NCBI GenBank assembly: GCA_006937955.1
Contig: SSNP01000029.1
Location: 4,396,336 to 4,460,335 of the forward strand
Length of the DNA stretch: 64,000 bases
Source: Pachypanchax playfairii
Lineage: Eukaryota; Chordata; Actinopteri; Cyprinodontiformes; Aplocheilidae
Direction of reading: 5' to 3'
Shown here: positions 46,801 through 58,445 of the stretch, one piece after another
Layout of the letters: the number at the start of each line of letters is the position of its first letter
How positions within the stretch are numbered: the first letter of the stretch is position 1
Made by a program: the position numbers and the translations under genes
Notes under the pieces: generated by a model
What the model saw: the letters and a program-made list of their open reading frames with translations, nothing else
Told to the model about the DNA's origin: nothing
Databases searched by the model: none

Positions 46801-49800
46801 TGAAGAAGTTCTGCTTCACTCGCTATGCCAAGCTGTAGTTTGTTGTTTTCTTTGGGTTTTCCTCTTTTATATTCTTCACATTAGTGAGTGGACAGCTGCA
46901 TAGTGTGTAGTAGTATTTACCTTTCATTGGATCAAAATCTACACACAGAATAAATAGATTCTTGTTATCCTTCTTTACAGATCGAGAGTTTCCAAATGGA
47001 AATTTAGAATCATGCTGAAACGATGACTCATGCTTCAGATTTAGGAAAACTGTTTTGTCATTGCATGTACACAGTTAGCATTTTAAGCAGCAACCCATCT
47101 ATTTTCTTCTGACTGCAGCAGAACTTGAAGATGTGATGGTTCAGCTTTTATCTGATCAGCTGTAACATCAAGGAATAGAGTCAATAAGAAGGTATAAAAA
47201 CATCTGATCTGATGTCTTTGTGCCTTTAGTGCTGAGCTTCTGAGGCTGCATGAGAAATGTGACCCTGTTGTTGATGCAGTGTTTCTGAAGCTGGCAGCCT
47301 AATTCTGCCATGTTTGCTTTTACCTAAGTGAATGACTGTGTAAGAAACCGATGGAGGCAGTGATTCAGCACGTCGCAGACAGAAATCAGAACACGGACTC
47401 GTTTTTTTTTTTTTTTTCTGCTCTGCACACTCATAACACCACATGTTTCCTGTAGAGAATAAAACACATCACTGGCTGTAGTATTTTTAAAATTTAAGAC
47501 ATGATTAACATGTTAGATCAGTTTTTCATGTCTGGCTGTTTATATGCATGAACTTTATTGTAGCTGACATTGTTAAAAGGAATGCAACAGTTAAACAGAT
47601 GAGATGTGAGCAGACACTCTTCAGCTGAGAGGACTTACATAAGCCTGCAAGTTGGCACTGCTGTCTTTTTCACTTCTGCTTCGACCGTCAATATTCTGTT
47701 TCCTATGTTCATCAATGCAGCATCATTGTTAAAGTAACACACACAGGTCCATGTTGAAAAGATAACCTGCTCCTCTGGTTGCAGATTTATTTTCTATTAC
47801 TCTACTTTTAAAAAAACATTGTCTACAGCATGGCACCTTTTTTCCTCAATAGACGTCTTTGTGCCTTCATTTAAACAAACATTATTGGTGAGGCCTCGTT
47901 CTCCTCCTGGGCTGGATTAGCAAAAGGAATGTGGTATCTATGTAAATATGTACTTTGTGTTCAATATTGAACTTGTAGAGCAGCTGCCTTTCCAGATTTC
48001 ACGTCTCATGTTGATTCTTGTTCATGTAATTGTAAATTTCTCACTTTTAAGTGAACTAAGCTAGTTTTTGTTTAATACTTGAATCCCTTTTTTCCTCCTC
48101 TCATTTTTTAACTACAGATGGAATTCTCAGGTAAATGAAATGACTGTAGAAGCGATGATATTTATAAATGTACTGCAGAGGGTGTTTTATTGCACTCGAG
48201 CTGACTCTGTATCCAGGCACATGTCGAACAGAGTGTGTAGGAGGCGCATGTGGGATCCAGCTCAGCTCTAACACTTCACAGCCCATCTATATTCATAGTG
48301 AAGGCTGTGAAAACCATCAATGACCACTTATCAACCATTTGCAGAGTTATAAATGCAGATGACCTTTTAAAGGTGGCATTTATAAAGACAGAATGACTGT
48401 TACAGGATTGTTTATGCACCTTTTCTTCAGCCATCAATAAACTTAAGAGATTTATTGTCACTTCCTGATGAGATTTTATTAGATTACCAGTCTTTTATAC
48501 ATATCTTTGAAATAAAGTCATGTAATATTTTCAATCTGTTGTATTCTGGCTGCTTTCAGATGGTTTGTGGTGCTGTGACAAGCCTAAGCTACTGAAGCTG
48601 GGAGTTCTTCCTGTTAAGGCCATGCTGGCTGTGGAGGATCACCTCTGGGCCTCTTCAGGTGGACAAGTCTTCATCATCAGCGCCCACTCACACTGCGTAG
48701 AGGTACATAACCCAGGCTGAATTCTGTTAGGCTACTTTTACTCACCATCCTTTTCCTCTTTAAAGCTGTTAAGGAAAAGGTAAATATATTTTCAATAGTC
48801 TACATACCGTTTAAGCTTCTTCATTTTCCTTCCCACAATTTTCCCTGTTAAAATTCCTGGAATATGAACGTCCACATGAGTCCTGGCCTGGTTTGGGGAA
48901 TGGCAGCACCTGCTATGTGTCCAGGAATAGTAACATTCTTCTGACATGCACTCACGCCTAATGAGTTTAGGCTAGTTAAGCTCATTATGTTGGACCACCT
49001 GTCTGTTAGCTTTTTCTTCTTCACAGTTGGTGCAGAGCGGTGATTAAAAGTCAGACATAGAGGAGGACTGAGACGAATTACTAACAAGAATCTAAATACC
49101 TGAAAAACCTGTTGGTTGGTTGAAATTAGTTAGAAAACTGAAATGTAGGAAAATACATCTATTTTTTATTATCATTCTGAACAGAATTTTACACTAAAAC
49201 TCTTGTAAATGGTTCCTTTTTTAACAAAAACGATTCCACCTACATGTAAACAGTGTTTGGTGATATTATGTAATTCTTCCTGTTGCTAGGACTCTTTACA
49301 AAAGGATTAAAAAATTCTAAATGTTTGAAATCATTTCTTCTCTAACTTAACAGATGAAATGTAGAGGAGTAGAAATCACAGCATTTTAAATGTGAGATTC
49401 ACAAACAGAACATTCCACCTTGTCGACAGATACTTTTAATCCACGTTTTCATAATTTATGCTTTTAAAAAGTGTTTGACCAAAGTGCTCTATGTTTATTG
49501 TGACTTTTCATCTCTGCAGACATAACAAGCAGTAACACTGCAGGGGCAGATGTAGTCTAAACACAATGTTTCTGTGGGTTGCATGAGGCTTCTGTCTAGT
49601 TGGCAATGTATTCTAAACCTTCCCAACATCAACTTGAGCTCAGTGTCATATCATTCAACAACATGTTAGTGTTTGTGTTGGTTTTTCAGTTCTATATAAA
49701 TAAAAAAGTTTTATAGATGGTGCAAATTTCTGATGACCACTTAATCTGAGAAATCTCACATAATTAGAGTTTTAGAGTTTTTCTAATTTGTTCTAATAAT

Positions 49801-52800
49801 GGTAAATTTAGATTCAAGTTCAGTTACAGTTAAATTATGACTATGAATATTTGGAATGGTATAAATGATTATAATAGTCTCACCTTGTTTTGTCTTTCAT
49901 TAAGAGACAACTGGAGTCCCACCAGGAGGAGGGCATGGTGGTGTCTCACATGGTGGTGGCCGGGGTGGGCATCTGGATCGCATTCAGTTCTGGTTCCACA
50001 CTGCGCCTCTTCCACACTGAGACCCTGGAGCACCTGCAGGACATAAACATTGCCACACCTGTTAACAATATACTGCCTGGTAAGACTACGAGTGCATTAA
50101 AAACACATTAATGCTACATGTAGAATCCCAAAAATTCAGTGAAAAGTAAAATTTTTCCTAACTTTACTTCTATTGTTTATATTTCTAATTTGCCAACTTT
50201 AGTTTAACTTTAATCCTATATTTTTATATTTTTGATGAATACATTTGGAGAAGGGTCTTATTTATTCTACTTTTAAAAAAAGATAAATAATAATTAAAGA
50301 CCAGAAAGGCTCATTCAGAGTGATCCTGATCCAGACTTTGAATAATGGTCATGACAATCTGGTACCACAGAGGTATTAAAGGAGAACGCCCGTTTTTTGC
50401 AATTGGGCCCCATTTTTTACAGTGACGGGAGAGTGACGTCATCTCTCCGCGCGCCCATTCTATTGATGCAGTGTCTTAGCTTCCTTTGTTTATCATTTCT
50501 ATGAGCGCAGGATTCAAGATGGCACTGGAACGGAATAAACAATAGAGTATCTAAATGGCCAGATTAAAAAAATAACGGATTTGAACTGATTTTAAACCGA
50601 TTTAGGGTCGGCGAACGCAGGCCCAACCAACTCTCGTTTATTGGCGTTTAGGTGTTTGCCGTGTGAATCAAAAATCTCCGAGACGAATCAGAATCGCAAA
50701 AAAGTACCACTGATGACGAGTAAAACACATCTCACAGAATAAATAAGGCCCCAATTGCAAAAAACGGGCGTTCTCCTTTAAGGTCTGATTCAGACTGAAT
50801 TATTAAAATGTTTTCACATGTTGAATGGACTGATTCTAGAATTGCTCCATCCCAAGTCTTTCACATTAGGTTTTAGGATTCTGTCTCGTTGTTTCTGTGT
50901 GATTACCACCTTCACTTCATCAAATATCTCTTTGTTTTCTTCTCCTGTCACTCAGTAATCTGATCTGTATGCCTGACCCAGACCAAAAAAATGGCTGCTA
51001 AACTGTTTGACGAAAAACAGGAAAGATCTGGTTTAAAAGAAAATGAAATTCATTTACACTCTGCAATAAAGATTCAGTTTCTGACATTTTTCTTCTGTAT
51101 CACTCATCTAACAGCTGATTTCAGTGTGGATTTTCATCAGAACAGCCTTTTATTCCTGCAGCTTTTCAAACATTTTCAAGCCTTTGTTTCCTTTCAAAAG
51201 CTTTTTTGGTGAAGCAATGAACTGAGACCTACTTATTTTGTCTCTGTTCACGGGGTTTTATAAAACAACTTGACCTTGTCTCATCCATTTTAAAGGCAGC
51301 ATCGTACAGAATCAGCTGTCGACCGGGAAACCAGCCTAAACTCGAGCAATAGAATAAACATTTCAGACAACCGATAATGGATCATCTTACAGCTGCTGTT
51401 TAAACTAACATCATTATTAATCCTAATTTGTCAGAATGTTATGGTTGAACAAAACATTGGCTGTGAAGCCAAATAAAACCAAAGTGCATGAGTGGTTATA
51501 AACTTTTATAGGAGTGAGTGGGTTTTTTGGATGAACTTGACCTCAAACAGAAAAGCATCTGACCTACAGTTAAATCCTGTATAAATCATCAACTGTGGGT
51601 GTATTCATTCTAAAAACTGAGTTTTACTTTGAAGAAGAGTTCATCTCTCCCAAGTAATTCCATCATAACGACTCATTAACAGGAGCTATCTAAGCTACTG
51701 TCTAAACTTTTAGCATCATGCTTTTTAAAAATGAATCTGCTTTTCTGCACCTTTATATTTCTGACTGTACTTGTTGTTCTGGATCATTTAAAATCCCTAA
51801 CTGCAAATACAACTGTAGGAACTGACCAGCTGCTTGGAACATGCACACTCTTATCGTGCATGATATCTCTTGTTTGGAGTTTGGAATGAAGTACTGTCTG
51901 ACAGATGTGCCTGATAAAAGCTGTGGACACTCACCATCCTTATTAGCTAATCGAATCTATGCAGACGCAGAGGAAGCGGATTCTGGGACTGACCAGAAAG
52001 CATGAAAGCTTTCATCTAGTGGCTTTTGCCATTTAGAGCTTATTTCCTCTGATAACAATATTAAGATCCTGGACTGTCAGTCTGCATGAAACTCTGAAGT
52101 TGTTTTATTCTTTTTGATCCATAAACAACAGAGTCATGTAGATTTGATCAAATCTGTTGTGTAAAGTTCACCTGTCTGCCCTGTTATTCTCATCTTCTGG
52201 GATTTGGGTTCCGCTGCTGCGGTGGAACAGAATGAAACCCAAAAAATGGGCTGCTTTTTTATCCAAAATCTGATGTAACAGGGTCTGCTAGCCAAACTGT
52301 TTGGACAGAAGAGACTGTCAGCAGTTGCTGTATTAGAAGAGAAGCGCAATGGATGTTTCTTCTGCACCTCATTAGTGTTTGTTCTGAGAGGCTGAGAAAT
52401 AACCAGAAAAAGACATTTAGACTGAGGTTTGATTCTCTGGAAAGTTTTATTATTATTATTTTTAAGCACCTAATCTAATTGTGGTTTGATGTTATTGATC
52501 CAGCAGAAATAAAATAAAAAGAATCATGGGGTGTTGTCTTCAGTGTGACTGCTTGTATCAGCGCTGTAGTGTTAAACCCAGGATGGAGGTGGGGTTCTCC
52601 TTCTCATGTTCATGCATGTTGAAGCAATTCTGCCAACTCCTGCAAGTTTAATTTCCAGTCTGCAAACTCACACATGGTTAATATGCTGTAATAGCAATCA
52701 TTTGGGGGAAAGTTGATGCCCCTGAATACCTTTTCATGCAGTTCTCATCAAGACAAGCAGATAATTATAGCACAGTAAAAGCTTTTACTATATGATGTAT

Positions 52801-55332
52801 AAATACAGCTAAAAATTGGAATAATAATTGTGCAGATTTTCTGGTCGTTTTCCATCAGGGTAAATTGTTCTGTGGTTATGTCCCAGAGGATGGTGGCTGT
52901 CTGGTTGCTGTGGTGAGGGTCTCTGCTGTGTGACCTAAATATGCAGCCATGCATGAACTAATGGGAGACAAATATCAGGGGGCTGGTAAACAACACCTCC
53001 CATTTCTTTGTTTGTGTGCCACCATTGCTGTAGATGTCTCAAAGTAAATAACACATTTATTTGTGAAATAACTGACACAAAATGTGCAAAGTAAAATATC
53101 CGAGATACTGTATGTCTTATACTGTTTAACATACATTTATATACATTTTAAACTACTTTGGCTGAAAATGACTTTCTATGATTCCAGGTGTGTCCTTGTG
53201 AATCAAAAGGGATGATGCTGTAGATCTTTAGACTTTCTGTTTGTCCTTTCAGATGTGAAAAATGACATTGGGTTTTAGATTTGATCCTCCCTCCTGCTGG
53301 TGATTGTCAGGACTTAGCACAGATCAAAGAGGTCCTCGGTTGTAGGATCAGGGCCAGAGCCGGGTTGGTGTTGATGCTCTTGCAGGATTTATTTTAGTTC
53401 ACCCTCTGGGTGGGGAACTCCAAATATTATGAAAGGAGGAAGTTGAGCAAGGCCTCTGACCAGGAGTCTGTGTGTTACTCCTAAATTCAAGCCCTCATTA
53501 GAAGCACATGTGGGCAAGATTTGGTGTTAAACTGTAGCAGCCTGCCAATCTGGCAGAAATTCTGGAAGTACAGCATCATGGAGTTTATACCCCATGCATC
53601 GGGTCAGCTCTAGTGATGGGGGTCAGGCAGATAGACTGCTGGTAATTTCTTTCTAAAGCCCAAGAGGATTAGATTGAGGGAGGAAATTCAAGTCAGACAG
53701 TTACAGCAGTAATGACTCATGACAGTCTCGCCTCCCACATAGCAGGCCTGAGAAGGCTGTTTTTACAAAACCTTAAAGACTTATTCCAATCATACAAATA
53801 CTGTAGAAAAAAATGTTAACATACCCATTTGTTGCATAGCTGATTCATGACAGAGCTTCTATGTGGGGATGGTGTAAGGGGGGATGCCAAGTTCCACATA
53901 ATAAGTCACTTAACACTGTCTTACTTTATTGCCATCCTTGCTGAAAGCTGTTGTTACTTTAACAATCTCAGCTTTTACTGTCCAAAGAAGCTTCAGTGAT
54001 TTTTCTGAACAAGATAAAAGGTCAGGTTAAATAGTCTTGTTGTAATTGACATAAGTTTTCTGAATAGAGGCTGAACTCCTTTCTTAATTACAGCATTGCA
54101 CTTTACTTGTCCTGTTACATAACACTTTTATGTTTGTTTGTTTGACTCAAAGCCAACCATAATGGTGCGTTTTTCTTTGTTCAGATGCTTGAAAAGGACT
54201 GCTTTTATCCAGGCTCCTCTTCACGTTGCCCTGGAGACAAAGAAGCTTTGAACACTGTGGCTGCAGAAATGCTGCCACATACTTTAACTAAACACCTCCC
54301 TCTCCTTCTCCATTCTGTACTGTATTCAGTTCTGGTGAAATGAACCATTAACTGCTTTTTTTTTTTTTTAAATTTTCAGGGAGACACTCTGTGTGGGAGG
54401 ATGTGTTTGCCAAGCCTTTTCTCCTTACATGCAAATATCAGTGGATTTACCTTTAAAATCACTTTAATTCATGTAATATTAAACTGTTTTTCTGCAGGGA
54501 ATCAAAGGTTGTCTGTGAGCAGTCTACTGGTTTGTCATGGTCTGCTTCTAGTAGGAACTAACTTGGGGGTAACTGTGGCCCTTTCTGTCCCCAGACTTCA
54601 GGGCATCCCCAAAGTAACAGGTAATGTAGAAACATACATGTATTATATGTTTAAATGTGTAATTAGGGCTCTAAAAAAGTGTTGTATTTCCTGAAGAGCA
54701 AGAAGTTGTTTTTAAATGATTCTGTGTTCAGTCACAGTGTAACTGCAGCTTCTGCTTGACCATATTATGTGTTTAAATAGCTGAAAACAAAACATGTAAA
54801 ATCATTTGGATCCATGTTTTTGTCTCTTTGAGGTCGAGGGATGGTGTCACTGCATGCACACAACGGTCCTGTGAAGTTTCTCACCATGGCTGCTGCAGTG
54901 TGTAACCGACCGTCTGGCCTGCTGACATCAATCCGTTCCTCTTCACTTCCTGAGTCTCGGGATGCGGAGAACACTCAGCCTCCGTCGGATTCAGCCCCGA
55001 CTCCCCCTCAGGGACGAGGTGTGTGGTTGGGCGAGGCAGGTTGCAGCACCATGGCTCTGCAGGACTCTCTGTCCACCTCGTCCTGTGGCTCCCTCTCTCC
55101 CTCCCAGGGCTCCCTGGAGCACGGTCCAGAGGATGGGGCCCTTTATGACATGCTTCACGAGCCAGCTCATCACCAGAGGGGGCGCCGATTTAGCAAAGTG
55201 GATGTCAGCTCTCTGCTGGTGGTGTCTGGGGGTCTGGGTCACCGCAAGGTCAACAAAAAGACCAAACAGTCTCGGCATGAGGACAACACGTCCTCCATCA
55301 TGATCTGGCAAATCCCATTACTGAATATGTGA
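27713..55332 (+). CDS. arhgef10: Rho guanine nucleotide exchange factor 10
   Basis: Twenty-eight coding exons with fully consistent phases total 4,293 bases, encoding 1,430 residues (human ARHGEF10 is about 1,370). The first coding exon is 27713-27749 in an exon starting at 27646; the last is 54833-55332, ending in MIWQIPLLNM and TGA. Order: acidic and Ser/Pro-rich N-terminus (1-340), short coiled region (about 365-440), DH domain (about 486-695), PH-like region (about 700-960), WD40-like propeller (about 960-1340) and a Ser-rich tail. The protein loads GTP on RhoA/B/C-type GTPases. Human variants slow nerve conduction with thin myelin, and zebrafish work implicates it in myelinating cells. 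Exon coordinates are in the four sub-entries. The coding span is compact despite a Tc1 and a TTAA MITE in introns. Identity and exon structure are near certain; the first exon is the least certain. Confidence 0.95.
29526..29552. repeat. CT dinucleotide microsatellite
   Basis: About 13 uninterrupted CT units lie in the arhgef10 intron, directly upstream of TTTGCATCGTCAG. Confidence 0.9.
30171..31767. mobile_element. Tc1/mariner-superfamily transposon with long terminal inverted repeats
   Basis: The element starts CAGTGGGGCAAAAAAG and ends in the exact inverse. TA dinucleotides flank it at 30169-30170 and 31768-31769, the expected target duplication. The inverted repeats are about 199 bases each (30171-30369 and 31569-31767) and nearly identical, which marks a young copy. 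Total length is 1,597 bases, usual for the superfamily. It is in an arhgef10 intron with its transposase antisense to the host gene. Confidence 0.95.
30387..31404 (-). pseudogene. Tc1-like transposase with one frame break
   Basis: The N-terminal helix-turn-helix part starts at 31404 (MAKTKELSKDTRNKIVDLHQ) and runs in one frame. From about 31230 the similarity continues in another frame to the end (NKGYITKY, stop at 30387). The catalytic triad is intact: D in IIWSDETKIELFG, D in FQHDNDPKHTA and E in DLNPMENLWRELK, with the GGGNIMLWGCFSA motif between. A single small insertion or deletion near 31230-31260 breaks the frame, so this copy should not make a full enzyme. Confidence 0.9.
34243..34255 (-). 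promoter_or_regulatory. CTCF-like core with one mismatch
   Basis: On the minus strand this reads CCACCAGGTGTCA, one base away from CCASYAGRKGGCR. It lies within an arhgef10 intron. Confidence 0.2.
35695..35800. mobile_element. fragment of the same non-autonomous transposon as in the kbtbd11 3' region
   Basis: The stretch AACAACATATCAGATATTG, then AATAATTGATCATTTCATAG, aligns by eye with 60719-60785 (AACAACATGTCAGACGTTG and onward). It ends ATGGCAGTAACACATCTAA, a typical internal part of this fish element. Neither terminus is present. Confidence 0.5.
37935..39571 (+). CDS. arhgef10: arhgef10 coding exons 11-15 (DH / RhoGEF domain)
   Basis: Exons 37935-38012, 38093-38272, 38560-38676, 38917-39009 and 39401-39571 are all phase 0 and encode about 213 residues. 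The DH conserved regions are visible. CR1 is ILESEKNYLEALKRILE, the middle helix is SKSMVLDAYSEYVNNF, and CR3 is YGLMMKPIQRFPQFILLLQD, the signature that contacts the GTPase switch regions. Helix QMALTELETLAEKLNEKKR closes the domain. The catalytic surface looks intact. Confidence 0.95.
39083..39095 (+). promoter_or_regulatory. CTCF-type core motif in an arhgef10 intron
   Basis: CCAGCAGATGGCG fully matches CCASYAGRKGGCR on the plus strand, 74 bases after a DH-domain exon. Confidence 0.4.
39953..44548 (+). CDS. arhgef10: arhgef10 coding exons 16-21 (PH-like region)
   Basis: Exons 39953-40098, 40187-40359, 42427-42542, 43179-43306, 44059-44159 and 44427-44548. They encode SGSRYLIRSDDMVETVYN, the strand motif RRLFLLNDVLMCAT, then KLYMGPGQLYQDLQNL and SGLQRLILKKEEEIRAADRC, matching the divergent PH-like module of the ARHGEF10 family. 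The acceptor of exon 20 was set at 44059 because only that choice keeps phase and gives GKPTYFSAVFNT. Confidence 0.9.
40360..42426 (+). other. arhgef10 intron, no other feature seen
   Basis: Two kilobases of AT-rich non-coding DNA without recognisable repeats, termini or coding frames on either strand. Confidence 0.5.
42757..42769. repeat. 13-base G homopolymer
   Basis: An uninterrupted run of 13 G lies in an arhgef10 intron; its length is likely to be miscalled or polymorphic. Confidence 0.9.
45567..55332 (+). CDS. arhgef10: arhgef10 coding exons 22-28 (WD40-like propeller and C-terminus)
   Basis: Exons 45567-45653, 45750-45976, 46077-46234, 48560-48702, 49905-50079, 54498-54620 and 54833-55332. 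Blade-like segments include QMGQIAIVAMQN, VRLQHFFTPDKSTVTSLVY, LWASSGGQVFIIS, GVGIWIAFSSGSTLRLFHTE and SVSSLLVCHGLLLVGTNLG. The last exon adds a Ser/Pro-rich low-complexity linker and ends with the conserved IMIWQIPLLNM. The final intron group is large (50080-54497) and holds the TTAA MITE. Confidence 0.92.
46235..48559 (+). other. arhgef10 intron, no other feature seen
   Basis: About 2.3 kb non-coding. A T run at about 47402-47417 is the only low-complexity feature. Open frames are short and lack family signatures. Confidence 0.5.
48703..49904 (+). other. arhgef10 intron, no other feature seen
   Basis: About 1.2 kb of AT-rich non-coding sequence; nothing recognisable on either strand. Confidence 0.5.
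50080..54497 (+). other. large arhgef10 intron holding a TTAA MITE
   Basis: Apart from the MITE at 50376-50781 this 4.4-kb intron shows no coding exon. Open frames at 50991-51212 and 52134-52469 have no signature. It separates two propeller exons. Confidence 0.6.
50376..50781. mobile_element. TTAA-flanked MITE with perfect termini
   Basis: Both ends read inward as TTAAAGGAGAACGCCCG followed by TTTTTTGCAATTGGG, identical over 32 bases including the TTAA. A TTAA target is used by the piggyBac and Kolobok superfamilies, and I cannot choose between them from the ends alone. The 406-bp element has no coding capacity and includes a GC-rich internal segment near 50440-50460. Confidence 0.8.
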
Positions 55333-57389
55333 CACCAAAAACAATTTAAAGAGCAAAAATGTACTTTGACATGGACGAATCTTGGGTAGGTTTATTTCAG
55401 GTTAAACCAAACTGCTCTTGTTATCAATGAAAGCAACTATATGATTTATTAAAACCAAATTTATATCATCATGACCTTCCTGATCCATTAAACCACTCAG
55501 TCATGATGAGTAATGGTGCAAGCAGCAGCTTTATAAACACTGAAATGTCTCTAATTTCATAGTCTTTTATATGTTTTTCTGTAACATATGTGTCATTAGT
55601 CTCTAGTGTCTGTGCTACATGCTTTGACTGATATGAACTACAGTATTTAAATCAGAGTTGAAAAGAAATCAGAGTGGAAATGTTGTTTTGAAAAGGTTAG
55701 AATGGAGCTTTGAAACTGTCTGTTTCTTGTAAGATTACATTTACAGCAGGTTGTGAACTGGATTTACATCATTTATTCGGATTGGACTTGTAGATCGGAA
55801 CTATAACAGTTCAGGATTAAGTGTGAATGACTTCAGAGGTCCGAGAAATCCAGCTGTTCTGTAAAAGGAAAATGGGATTTAAAACAAGTGATGAAGTTAA
55901 AGAGGGAGTGTGAACATCCCTGGCTGGCCAGGTATGTCTTAAAGGCAGGAAGACATGTTAACACATCAGAAGCCTTTTTGGCTTTAATGAATCTTTATTT
56001 ACTGAAAAAATATTTAAAAAAGATTAAAAGATTTCTACTTTTGTCACACTTGTATATTAACAATTCTATAAACTTTGTTTTATTGAGTAAACATGTCTCT
56101 TTATTGAGAGTTAATTTAGTGACGTTTGTGAGATTCATTTTCTTTGCATGACCTTCCCGTTCACCTCCTGGTATATCAGTAGTTTTAATAATTCTGTGAA
56201 ACTTTTTTGCAGGAAGTTTCTCATAAAATCGTTTTACACAAAAAGAATGTGGAGATAAAACGAAGCAGCCCAGAGTGTCAGTGTTACTCTTTCTCTTTAC
56301 TTGCTCCAACCTTGTCCTTCACTGTGGTTGTGTGCAGCAATCAGTACATGCCAAGACTAGTAATGTGCCTGAGGGGCCGCAGGAACTGAGCCTGATACAG
56401 CTCTTCCGGGATTTCTCCTACTGTCGAACAGAGTGGGTCAAGGCTTTCCTTTCTTGTAGCACCCACGTCCCCAGTTGTGTAACCGTGTTCTTATGCATTC
56501 TCATTTTTACTCAAAAGACAAGCTGGTTTTAGACTGAAGGCCACGATACCTCGAGCTGATCCCAAATATAGTATCTGTTCAAATATAAGAAGTTTTATCT
56601 TGTACAATTAGGAGATTCTTTCTCACTGTACCAATAAATTAACCTTGTTATCAGTGTGTTGGAAAGATTTCTGTCTCTGAGGTTTCTATAGCAACGGTCA
56701 TTTTTTGTGGCTGTATCAGTGTTCAGCCAGTCTTTGTTCTCGGTTTCTGACATTAAAGTGTGTTTGCTGCATACCCTCTAATCTCACAGGCCTAATGGTT
56801 GTGTGATGTTGTAGCTGTGGCTCCTCTCTATTTTTACATCTCAAAGGCCAGTTGTTAAGTCACCAAGTCTCCATGGTGGAGGCGTCATTATGGACCCTGG
56901 CTTTTTATTTTTAAAGACACTGATGCTGCTGCATGTGAGGCTTTCTGTACAGTGTTCTCTACATTTCATATCACTGTTTTACTGTATTTCTCTCAGCCAA
57001 CAATTCTATAGGGTTAATATCTAACCTGTCACAGAAAGTAAATTTTTTAATATTTTTATTTATTAAATCTACCAGATACATACATTCATGCATACATTCT
57101 TGCACAAACAGTAAAATTGTATCTATTCTAAATAGCATGTGTCTGTGGGAGTTTTAACTGTGTCTGGTTAAATCTACTCTTAAACGTCAATGGAATTATT
57201 ATTATGACACTTGTTGATATTAACTTGCATGCATACAGGAAGGGGTGAGAGAATTGTATTTCTCCCAAATTCAGTCCCTCAGCCTGCCCTTTACTCATGA
57301 CGGATCAGATGCGTAAAGGAATGTCGCATATCCAGGTTGCGTCCAGCGCAGCAGATTGGACTCTTAAGCGTGGAGTTAATACCTTTTGA
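55333..57389 (+). other. arhgef10 3' UTR and intergenic DNA
   Basis: Candidate poly(A) signals are ATTAAA at 55448-55453 and 56752-56757, and AATAAA at 56633-56638. The short open frames (55888-56151, 56275-56532) have no family signature and are read as UTR or intergenic. Confidence 0.5.
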
Positions 57390-57858
57390 AGAGGGCGGGG
57401 TTTAGATCAATAATAACCGCCTCACTGCTGTGCTGTCAACTGTTAAAAGACAAAACAGAAATCACCGTCTGAATTGATTCGGGGGAGTAAAAGCTCTCGT
57501 TTCTTGGAGAAAAAAAAGACGTCAGTTTTGCGCAGCGTCTCTCCGCACTTGGAGAAAATCAAGCTTCGGTTACGTTGATGTTGAAGTAGGTGCGACCTGG
57601 AATTGATCCTATTTTCTTTTACTCCAGAACCAACTCAGCTGATTTCGAAGCTGAAGCGGAAGAATCGGAAGCTCGGAGGTTGATAGATTTGGAGGTAAAC
57701 GGTGAACAAATGGGATAAACCGTCTGAAGACGTTAAGTCATTCAGAGGAGCGCCGGCTGGTTGCTTCATCACCTCTGCCTTACGTAACTCAGACTTGTGG
57801 AGGGACTGGCAAAGAAACCGCTGGTGCTGTTTAATCAAACCGAGGAAACATATTGTAG
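57390..57858 (+). promoter_or_regulatory. kbtbd11 promoter and non-coding exon 1
   Basis: A GC box (GGGCGGGG, about 57394) lies in a GC-richer stretch, followed by an exon-like segment that ends at 57858 with donor TTGTAG|GTAGGT. The matching acceptor is at 58373-58374, before the coding exon. A non-coding first exon with a single coding exon is the usual kbtbd11 structure. Confidence 0.5.
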
Positions 57859-58417
57859 GTAGGTCACATTAAATTACCAGATTCAGGCTCTGAGTTTAAA
57901 TATTGGCTCTGATAGGTCGATTAACCATTTCAGTCCAGATTAGTTTTGTTATCAAGATTACCTTAGACTGCAGTATGATGTAGTTTATGTTGGCTGTACC
58001 CATAAATTCCATTATTTCATCTGTAAAACTACACCATGTGCGCATGCGTTCTAACTGTCTCCAGATTACCACATCTAAAGGACAGACAGGGTGATTATTA
58101 CAGTAGTTCAGGCTGCGAATTGAATTTGCTTGTGTTCCTTAGTTAAGCTGTAGATGTTGCAATCCAAAATCTGACTAAAACGATTACACATTACCACGGG
58201 GGAGTATTACGCTTCAGATTTGGCAAACAATCCTTCCGATTTTAAGGTTTGAGATGTCTTTATTATTAGAGAAAGAGCGCCTCTTAGAGAATAAAGGCGT
58301 CTTTGCAGCCTCTAGACTCTGAGCTTCCTCCCCTTGTCCCCAGTTACATTTCTGCTTGTTTTCCTTCTACGTAGGTGCAGAAAGAGGAAGAGTAATAAGT
58401 TTGTTCATTCACTCATC

Positions 58418-58444
58418 ATGATCATTAAGGACACCGACTCCTGA
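58418..58444 (+). promoter_or_regulatory. eight-codon uORF ending one base before the kbtbd11 start
   Basis: ATG at 58418 opens MIIKDTDS and closes with TGA at 58442-58444. The main ATG is at 58446. The arrangement is seen directly in the coding exon, downstream of the acceptor at 58374, so it should be in the mature mRNA. Confidence 0.7.
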
Positions 58445-58445
58445 A

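Noticed and set aside
54962..55311. Overlapping frames of 106-113 codons in the last arhgef10 exon
   Set aside because: Shadows of the GC-rich coding exon; the accepted frame ends in the conserved family tail.
55888..56532. Plus-strand frames of 85-87 codons after arhgef10
   Set aside because: Low-complexity, Leu/Lys- or Cys/Ser-rich translation without domain signature; most likely 3' UTR or intergenic.
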